Shown here piece by piece: positions 56,220 to 64,000 of a stretch of DNA of 64,000 nucleotides. The notes beneath the pieces are model-generated. The model had not been told where the DNA came from. It searched no databases and saw only the letters and a program-made list of their open reading frames with translations. The stretch comes from Artemia franciscana (lineage: Eukaryota > Arthropoda > Branchiopoda > Anostraca > Artemiidae). Location: positions 58,780,628 to 58,844,627 of the forward strand of contig NC_088863.1 in assembly GCF_032884065.1 (NCBI RefSeq). Direction: 5' to 3'. A program made the translations under genes and the position numbers. How positions within the stretch are numbered: position 1 is the first letter of the stretch; each line of letters starts with the position of its first letter.

Positions 56220-57175
56220 AGGACACAATATCTGCTGCAACCAATGCAATATATTTTTAACAAGGGGTAGTACGGAGTGAAACAACTTAGCCAACCAATT
56301 GTATAGACCATGACTAGACATTGACAAACAACCCTTACAATAATCCATTCCATGACCTAATTGTTATAGTCCTAGAGAAGCCACATAACAATCAATAGGC
56401 TATTAGGTCAAACAAAAGTATTTTTCTATTTGCCATCTCACTGAATGGGTTGGAAATGACATGTAATTATGGTCAAATTGTTTGTTGCTGCTAGAGGATC
56501 ACCCAATTCACTTTTTAATGTCAACTGACAAAGTTACAAAGTTACAAGTTTTTATTAGAATATATTGAAGGTGCTTTATATTGTAGTGGTTAATATGTTT
56601 GTGATTAGATTTTCTTTCAAGAATCTGCATTAGGGGGGGGGGGTATTGGTATTCCTGACTCCCAATGTCTCAACAAAGGATACATAAAGAAATATACAAG
56701 TGTCCAATTAGAAGCCAGGTGGATTGTCTGCAAAGATAATAATATCTATGCCACTGATAGTACCAGCACCATTGGGAGGAAAGATTCTCCCAGGTAAATT
56801 AAATTATTGTTAGGGTATTTGCAGAACTAGTTTTTTAAGGCATAGTAACAAAATGACCAAAGAGGTTAGAACTATTTTGAATATGAGAGTCACAAGCTGA
56901 GTAATTCTCATATGACTGAAATGAATGAAAGAAAAGATCTATAAAAGATAAACATAATAATAAGTTTTAATAATATTCCTTACTTTCAGTTGGAAAAAAC
57001 TTGTTTTTTGCTATTTATTAACAACCACAAGCCAAAGACATACAATGTCTTTGATTTATTATCACATAAGAATCATAGTTATGAAGCTGTTTGAAGTAAA
57101 AGAAAATGGTAAGATTAGCTGAAAAATAACACAAACAAATTATTATATATATCAGCCATTATTTTTAAAATTTGA
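56220..57175. other. Intergenic, no feature
   Basis: G11 run at 56632; remainder AT-rich without gene or repeat recognised, apart from a short CTTTCAGTTGGAAAAAACTT block at 56991 shared with 57387. Confidence 0.35.
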
Positions 57176-57179
57176 ACTT

Positions 57180-57810
57180 CAGTGTAAAGAGCAAGGTATT
57201 TACAAGGGGGCCCCTGAATTCTGTAAGAATGGCCCCTGAATCACCAAATTCATTTAATTAAAATAAATAGCTCTTTTGAAATTACTAAATATACTTTAGA
57301 GTAAAAAGTAAGGTATTGACAAGGGGAAAACCCCATCATATATGTAATAATTTCTGTTCATTTAAATTTTAACGTTACTCTTTACTTTCAGTTGAAAAAA
57401 CTTGTTTTTTTTAAATTTAATTTCTGATTGTTTTTGAAATAATGCTTGGATATCCAGTGCCCCTTTCGTAAAAATTATCTTCCCCCATGGAAAAATTCTC
57501 CCATGTAACCCAATCCTCCTGATCCCCACCTCCACCAGAAAAAAATCCTCCCTGAAAATGTCTGTATGCTCACCAATAACCAATACTATATGTAAACAGT
57601 GGGCAAAGTTTATGACTTGCAGTCCTTCCCCCAGGGACTGTGGGGGATTAATATGTCCTCAAAACATGGCTGTTAGATATTTTGACTATGCTGAACAAAA
57701 TGGCTATCTCAAAATTTTGATCCAGTGTCTTTGGGAGAAAAATAAGTGTGGGAGGGGGCCTAGTTGCCCCCTATTTATTTGGTGGGCAACTTTGGTGAAG
57801 GAGGTATATT
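57180..57810. repeat. Dispersed repeat related to tandem array 2
   Basis: 57388-57560 (CTTTCAGTTGAAAAAACTTG.. TAATGCTTGGATATCCAGTG.. TTCTCCCATGTAACCC) leads into a unit (57596-57790: AGTTTATGACTTGCAGTCC, GCTGAACAAAATGGCTATCT, CAAAATTTTGATCCAGTGTC, GTGGGAGGGGGCCTAGTTGC) homologous to the array at 30.6-32.8 kb. Two earlier AAGGTATT..ACAAGGGG blocks lie at 57193 and 57310. Confidence 0.75.
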
Positions 57811-57819
57811 GTTTCTCAT

Positions 57820-59100
57820 GAACAATGTAATTTTACAGCTTAGGCTTGATTAAACCTTCCTGGGGGAAGGGCAAGGAGTTCTTATTTGAAGTATATCTAT
57901 CAGAAGAGATGTTGCACCCTAGCCAAGCCTGGTTAGAATTAATAGCAGTGCTCATTGATGTGACTGTAAGTGGTTTTAGATGATCGGGATATAGAAATCT
58001 ATTTTTTGGAGGGTAAATCATTTTGCATAGACATAGTCAAAGCTATAGCTCATTCAAAAACACCAAGTTGACAACTACAGCAATCATTTTCTTTGGTGGT
58101 TGCTATTTTCTTCTGTTGGCCTAAAGTCTTATTTTGCTCTGAGATTTCTTTGGCTTTTCTTTCTTTTATCTAGGCTCATCAACTGAACCTTTCAATTTCC
58201 CTACGATTTTTTACCATTATATTTAAAAAACATCTTTCACAAGAGAAGTTTGTGAAAGAAAATTAACAAGCTGCATGAAGCCAAAGATGAGTAGAAATAA
58301 ATTGAAATAATTTTTCAAATGTAAAACTATAATAATTAACTATCAATAAATAAATTAATCCCAAAGCATACAGAAATTACAATAAATAACCTAAGGCAAA
58401 TCTAAAGCAAGCAGAAACTAAGAGGAATCATGATGACAGTCCTATGCCATCTAAAGACCAGAACATAATTTGCACTTTTCTGAAAATAATCCTTATTTCA
58501 AGCCATGTGCTTTTATCTTTCATAATATAAAAAGAACAAAAAAATTATGTCATACAGAAGATTTTTGGGGAAAAAACAACAAATGAATGTGGATTGACAG
58601 TTTGATATATATACTGATATTCATTCTTCAAAGTTTTATTAATTTTCAGATTTAGTAAAGTTATAGAAAGAGAAAACATTTAAGATGAAATTTGTTTTCA
58701 GTAAAATGTAAATTATGTTTAGGTCTTTAAAAAGGATGGGGTATCTTTTCTACTCCTCTTCGTTTCTGCAAGCTTGTTTTGAGTTAGCTTGGTTATTTGT
58801 TAAAATTTCTGTTCCTTTAGGTTTTACATTTGAAACAAATACTTGAATTTATTTCTGCTCACCTTTGGTTTAATTTAGCCATTAAGTCTTCTTTGAAAAA
58901 TTTCTTTTGCAGAAGAAGGTTTTCAAAATTAATTTCTGTTTGTTTTTAATTGTCACAGCCTTTTTCATTGGTTAAGAAAGGAACATTTTGAGTCTTACCA
59001 ATTTTATAGGCAGTACAATAGAGCCATGGCCAAAAGAAGGGTGACTAGAACAATTGGGCCTTGTATTTGAAAGGACCCCATGCCGCCATGAAAATGAACA
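57820..59100. other. Intergenic, no feature
   Basis: AT-rich; a diverged relative of the AATTTCTGTTTGTTTT repeat at 58780-58950. No gene signal. Confidence 0.3.
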
Positions 59101-59115
59101 ATTGGTTCTCAAAAT

Positions 59116-59331
59116 TATGAAATGTTCTTTACAATTCCAGTAAGCGTTGCTTCTGAAGAGAGATCATTTTCCAGGCTAGAACCAATAAAAAAAAACTATG
59201 TTTTATCAGCAATAAATCAGGATAGACTAAATTGCTTAGCGATCATGCTGACTAAAAGTGAAAACACAATGAAAATAGATTTTAAAACTGTTTTAGAAGC
59301 ATTTGCAAAACAAAAATTTAGAAATCTGTAA
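59116..59331 (+). pseudogene. hAT-family transposase C-terminal dimerisation domain remnant
   Basis: The plus-strand frame reads MFFTIPVSVASEERSFSRLE, then INQDRLNCLAIMLTKSE and a terminal IDFKTVLEAFAKQKFRN-stop. This is the hATC signature (xxxPVSxASxERSFSxLxxIKN, then QDRLxxLAxL), the dimerisation region of hAT/ZMYM-like transposases. The catalytic RNase-H-like part is missing; a 5'-truncated relic. Confidence 0.85.
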
Positions 59332-59334
59332 ATT

Positions 59335-60180
59335 CATGTGCCCTTATTTGGTGATATAAATTTCAATAGGCATTTTCAGCAGTTTCAGAATATCCAGGGG
59401 ACATAAATGTAAACTAACATTAGAAAAAATGAGTACAAAAAGGAACAAAAGAGGACAAAACCGTAAGCTCAGAACGAACAAATTGGACCATCAAATGAAG
59501 CAAGATGAAGAGAACAACCCATAAAATGTAAAGATACAAAAGGTGATAATGAACAACCTAGACCATCAAAAGTGCAAAGACAAATTCAAGCCACTATGGC
59601 AAAAGGCACTGAAAAAAAATGTCTGAAGCAATGATAAACAAAAATAACGATCAAAGAGATATGTAGTTAAAATATTAGTGAAACCAAAAATTAGAACAAG
59701 TCAAAACAAAATTAAAGAACATAACAACATGCAGTTAAAAGATAAGTAACATCAAGAATCCCAACAACTCAAAAATGATAGTGAAGAAAAGAAATATTGG
59801 GTTACAAGACATGTGACAATGAGGATCAGAACAAATCAAAATGAAGAACGGAAAAATGTGTAATTAGAAGATATACACCCACAAGAATGAAGGAAATATA
59901 CAGTTAGAAGATAACCTGCAGTGAGAATTATAAGCAACAGCAGGGATCAGAATTTCTCAAATGAAAGATAAATGTAAAGAACAAAAAATGTAGGGATAGC
60001 AGACATGCTAAAGCAAGTGTCAAGAGTTTCAAAAGTGACAGTCATGAACAAAGATCTGTTCTGTTAAAGGACAGTAAGAATCAGAACAAGTCAAAAATGA
60101 AAGTGCAGAAGAAGAAAAGGTATTTTTGTACATAATGGTACTCACTTGAGAACAAACTTGTTTTATCTGTCTGTATTAAG
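59335..60180. other. A-rich intergenic stretch
   Basis: Purine-rich sequence of loosely repeated AAAATGAA/GAACAA/CAGTTAGAAGAT motifs (for example GTTAAAAGATAAGTAACATC, GTTAGAAGATAACCTGCAGT), suggesting a diverged minisatellite. No coding evidence. Confidence 0.4.
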
Positions 60181-60354
60181 GTTTTCCACCAAGCTTACAT
60201 GGTGACAGAACACATTGGGCTTATATTACTTTCAGAAAGTGTTGAGAGGAGTGTTGAACTAAATTAAAGCATGTTATGTGCATGATATGTGGATTTTCAA
60301 GAGGGCCCAACTCGGGAATGACTGAATATATTTAACTTTGAATTTTCAGGAAAT

Positions 60355-60745
60355 CATAAGAGAGATGATCAAAAAGGGAATATTTGCATGTTACCACTAC
60401 TACTAAAACTATCAACACTACTATTGCTATCACTACTACTACTACTGCTACACGACTCCATTTACAATATTGACGGGAAATTTAAACGAAATCAAAAAAT
60501 GCTTTGTGCTTGTGCTTTGTCAAAGAGTGTATTTCAAGAATTGATTTGGGTACTAAGTTGGACCTTTCAGAGAATGCTAAAAGGGGAAGATCATCTGACC
60601 TAAAGGCAATTTGTGCATGCTACAACTAATACTACTATCACAGGTACATTTAATACTACTACTCCTATTGCAACTACCTGTAAAGGCAACACATTAATGC
60701 TACTGATGCTACTAGCGTTATCGTTATTACTAGTAACTCAATAAA
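60355..60745. repeat. Diverged (TAC)n-rich tandem duplication
   Basis: Two clusters of degenerate ACTACTACT (60393-60452, 60616-60742), each preceded by a related block (GAGATGATCAAAAAGGGAAT.. TTTGCATG and GGGGAAGATCATCTGACC.. TTTGTGCATG), about 225 bp apart. Confidence 0.65.
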
Positions 60746-60891
60746 AAAAAACTAGTTTTTTTTTTAACTGTAATCCGATTCAGTTAATCAGAAAGATAAA
60801 TTTTGATTTTTCATTGTCAAATTTTTTTCGTTTTATATTCTGTTTTCTTGACCTAAAGGCTTCTTAAGAACCTGATTTTGTCATTTTACAG

Positions 60892-61004
60892 TCAAAGACG
60901 ATTATGTTCCGGTTATTAAGATGCTTAGTTGACCCAGTTCTTGTGCTTTGTCTAATTGCTGTGCTGCCAGGAATTCCTCCATATGAGAAACTGACCTCCT
61001 ACAA
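60892..61004 (+). CDS. Candidate internal or first coding exon of an unknown plus-strand gene
   Basis: Acceptor TTGTCATTTTACAG at 60891 and a consensus GTAAGT donor at 61005 bound 113 nt with one open frame: MFRLLRCLVDPVLVLCLIAV then LPGIPPYEKLTSYK, starting from an ATG 12 nt inside. The hydrophobic stretch behind two Arg residues looks like a signal peptide or signal anchor (type II membrane protein). I do not recognise the family and could not place further exons within the window. The gene would continue beyond 61 kb, possibly outside the window. Confidence 0.5.
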
Positions 61005-61009
61005 GTAAG

Positions 61010-61815
61010 TTCAAGTGCTATTCTTACCTACTCATTTGTTATTGTATTCAGATACTCAACAGCAAATTCTTTTTGGATAAAAATTAAATCTTTTTTTTAA
61101 GTTATACACTTTAGGCCATCATAACAGGGCGTACTTCCTGATGTTACATACTACTTTCTTTTTATAAGAAATAGAAATTTTGTCTAGTCATTTTTCTGCT
61201 CTTAGAAACATTTTCAATGGGACAAGATTTACAAATGGAATGACCTGTGTTCGTTCCAAAATTATTTTAAAGGTGTTTGTAATATTTTAAGATTTTGTAT
61301 TGCATGCTTATTTCTAGGTCTCCCTGAAATGTGAGTGGATGTCACTCAAATCCCCACATCCCTCTCCTGCCCCCTATGAATGTTCCTCACGCGAGGTGTA
61401 ATTAACTAGAAATTTCAGCAAAACAAAAATTTATTATCCTCCTCATCCACATTTTGTCTTCAAAAGTTTTGTTGTTGATCGTGCATTGTACTGTTCCATT
61501 TTCTATGCAGTAGTGTAGCCATTTGTCTATGTTATGCTGCTTAACTTTTCTTAAGCCTAATTTTATTGAACTTACGATCATAATCCTGAATGGCGAGATT
61601 TAGTGTTTCTTTTCAGTAGCAAAAGATATCAAGTGTGTCTATGGCTATTTTTCAATTCTTCACGCCTACATGGCAAGTGTCCTTCATGGTAAGAGATCAA
61701 TATTTAAAATCCTAATTTTATTCAAAAGCCCAAAATAATAGAAGATTTTAACTATGATTGATTGGTGCTTGCAGAAGTTTTACGAATATCAAGCTGATGA
61801 TTTCTTATAGACTAA
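61010..61815. other. Downstream of the candidate exon: no feature
   Basis: AT-rich, probably intronic if the exon at 60892 is real. Confidence 0.3.
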
Positions 61816-61819
61816 ATTT

Positions 61820-62070
61820 TTGTTCTCATGTAACTTAACTTAACCCATTTAACTCAACCCATACTCAACTCATCCCTATTCAACTCAACCCTCATGCAAC
61901 TTGACCTCATTTATATCATTCCCATGCAGTTCAACCCTCATTCAACTGATTCCCAATTCGATTCAATCCATGCTGTATGTTAAGTTGAATAGGGTTGAAA
62001 TAAACGTAAGATGAGTTGGACGAGGTTTGGATTAAGTGGAATGAGTTGAGCAGGGTTTAGTTACACTCAC
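61820..62070. repeat. Inverted minisatellite of TCAACTCAACCC / GGGTTGAGTTGA
   Basis: The left half (61826-61960) repeats AACTCAACCC-type units; the right half (61985-62060) repeats the complementary GGGTTGA/GAGTTGA units, so the whole could fold on itself. Confidence 0.7.
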
Positions 62071-62104
62071 ACCATACCTTTTAATTTAATATAGAAGGAA
62101 GAGA

Positions 62105-62109
62105 AGCAT

Positions 62110-62141
<32 letters not shown>

Positions 62142-62790
62142 ATAATAATAATAACTCACTGCAGCACCAAGCCGCCTGAGGCCAACACAGCTACGCAAAC
62201 TCTTGCTTCAACATAATCTATTCAATGCCTCCCTCTTTACACCCTTCCAGGAAGTTCCTATTTCCTTTAAATCTTTATTCATGACATCTCCCCAATCCAA
62301 ACGAAGACGACCTGTTTTCCGTGTAGCCCCGGACGGCTGGCCAAAAAGGACAATCTTTGGCAATCTGTCATCCTTCATCTGCAGAACTTGGCCTAGTCAT
62401 CTCAGCCTTTCTTTCATTATAGCCCTAGAAAGTGGGATTAAACCACATTTTTCTTACAATCTACTGTTTGAAATACGTTCAGTCAGCCGCTATCCAGAAC
62501 AATCTGTAGACAATTTCTCTGGAAAACATATAGTAAATTTTCGTCCGCTTTTCGGAGTACCCATACTTCAGAGCCGTATTTGACCACTGTAAGCACTGTA
62601 GCTTCCAATATTCTAGTCTTGGTTTGCATATCTTCCTATTCTTCCAATTTTTTTTTTAAATGTGAAAAAATACCCTGAGCCTAACCTATTCTACTTTTAA
62701 CATCTTCACTGTTCCCACCGTCTTTAGTGATAATACTACCAAGGTAAGTGAAGTTGTTTTGATTTCTCTTCGATTCATGCATGACTTCTA
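62105..62790 (-). pseudogene. LINE 3' end with trinucleotide tail
   Basis: Minus strand: NQNNFTYLGSIITKDGGNSE, DVKSRIG, KTRILEATVLTVVKYGSEVW, VLRKADENLLYVFQRNCLQI, then in a shifted frame RLTERISNSRL, LIPLSRAIMKERLR, MKDDRLPKIVLFGQPSGA and WGDVMNKDLKEIGTSWKGVK. This is the well-known C-terminal block of RTE/CFDP2-type LINEs, followed by GLRRLGAAV and a (TTA)n(GTA)n 3' tail (62109-62153 on plus). The plus-strand frame over it is antisense. Confidence 0.85.
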
Positions 62791-62799
62791 TTTATTACT

Positions 62800-64000
62800 T
62801 TTTTTATGTTCTTTTTATGTTTGACTATCTTCTCCATTGAGATTCTCGTTCTTTCTAGGTTTGTGTCGTTTTTTTTTTCTGTTCTTTTTTTTGGTTTTAG
62901 GTTTGGTAATTATTGTTTGTTTTAAAATGATTTTCTATATGCATTACAATTTTCTCTTTTTCGTTTTTACATCTTATTTTTCGTCCAAAAACTTTGTTTT
63001 TCATCTTACTTTTTAAAAACAAAGAAAACGAAACAATAACGTGACCACAGTTCAGGGTGGTCACCATTTTTGTTCTTTTCAACAGCAAAAATACAGACAC
63101 TTTTTTTTTACTAGCCTGAGGATTGTTACAATATAGATTTCTAATGGAGAAATTGGGGAGTTATTTCTTATTTCTTAAATATGTTTAATTTCCATCAAAT
63201 TTGGTATTTGAGGCCTTCTGTACTTGTTGATAATGAATCTGATGGTCAATTTATGAACTCTAAATCCAGAATAAAAGCTTGCTAGAATTCAGATTTTAAG
63301 ACAGTGTTTGATGTTCATCAAAATTATTGTACAGGAATATTTGAACTTGTTGCTTTCAAGTACGTGGCTAATATTGCAATTTGGAAGTCCAAAATCAAAG
63401 CAACTAAACAACACGTTTCATTTTTTTGTTTACATTCAACGAAATTACTAAGTAGGTTGACTACAAATTTGTTTGTTACATAATTTATGGCTGATACCGC
63501 AATGTGCTAGTTTTAACCCCAAAAAATACAAGAAAACGAGATTTTCTAGTGTTTGGAATGCATATAAGCTTTCCTGTGATCTTTTAAACTAATATATGGA
63601 ACAAAGGAAAAATAGCTGAAAGGTGAAAGTTTCTTTATAATTTGTAATATTTTAGCTGTGATATAAGCAGCATCATGCCTTGTTTTCTTTCATTTATTTT
63701 ACGAAGGATATTTCCGTCTGCCAACTAACCTAATAAACAAAAAATTGAGCCAGCAAAATAAGTCTGATCTCCTAGCAATTGTCCCTAGGGTCAAGGGGAC
63801 TGTGCGTTGTTGCCTCGAACCTGATCCGAAAAGGAAAAACAATTGTGAATGTCTCATCTTTGCTGTTGCTATTCCGTACCAGTTCGTAACTGTATGTGTA
63901 CGTAACCAGTCGTAACAGTTGGTCAAACAAAGCTCTTTTTAAGTTAATTGCAAGTATTTCCCAGTCGTTGTTAGTTCTGACGAGCATTGGTTATTGGATC
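62800..64000. other. Window end: no feature
   Basis: AT-rich; T-rich run at 62860-62900. No exon with splice support on either strand. Confidence 0.35.

Noticed and set aside
62203-62583. 126-codon plus-strand frame
   Set aside because: Antisense of a LINE C-terminus whose minus-strand translation matches known motifs.

Overview
This is nuclear DNA of a multicellular eukaryote: AT-rich, intron-rich, full of decayed transposons, microsatellites and dispersed tandem repeats, with only single exons between them. The mix of C2H2, BTB and THAP domain exons, Helitron remnants and non-LTR retrotransposons points to an arthropod. The G/C-run tandem repeats at 1.3-3.2 kb and 30.6-32.8 kb remind me of crustacean genomes, possibly a brine shrimp, but that identification is recall and weak.

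The main host feature is one gene on the minus strand, read from about 44.4 kb down to 0.3 kb. Nine exons can be placed by hand from open reading frame, splice acceptor and splice donor. All eight junctions agree in codon phase, and the summed coding length (2523 nt) is a multiple of three. The predicted 840-residue protein has an acidic N-terminus, a THAP zinc finger, a possible second and divergent THAP-like C2CH module, a helical linker, a BTB/POZ domain split over two exons, and about five C2H2-type fingers, ending in an acidic serine-rich tail. It reads as a chromatin or transcription regulator that dimerises through BTB. The THAP plus BTB plus C2H2 combination is the most unusual thing in the window.

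The introns carry mobile DNA. Intron 1 holds a nearly full-length but frameshifted non-LTR retrotransposon (37.9-42.8 kb) on the same strand, with an ORF1 containing a PHD-like finger and CCCH fingers, followed by endonuclease and reverse transcriptase. Intron 3 holds a ~270 bp tandem array (30.6-32.8 kb), a nest of Helitron fragments (28.5-30.5 kb) and a LINE 3' end (27.9-28.45 kb). Intron 4 holds a LINE 5'/endonuclease fragment (24.2-26.0 kb) and a Helitron derivative (22.9-24.1 kb). Intron 8 holds a third Helitron derivative (4.2-6.4 kb) and a second tandem array (1.3-3.2 kb). Intron 7 holds a palindromic repeat cluster (10.77-11.14 kb) and a SINE.

From 44.5 to 64 kb I see mostly repeats: a (CA)n tract, three or four groups of broken LINE reverse transcriptase, a foldback/MITE element (50.5-50.9 kb), a hAT transposase C-terminus (59.1 kb), a LINE 3' end with a trinucleotide tail (62.1-62.8 kb) and one credible plus-strand host exon at 60.89-61.0 kb. 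No bacterial, organellar or viral gene, CRISPR array or rRNA was seen.
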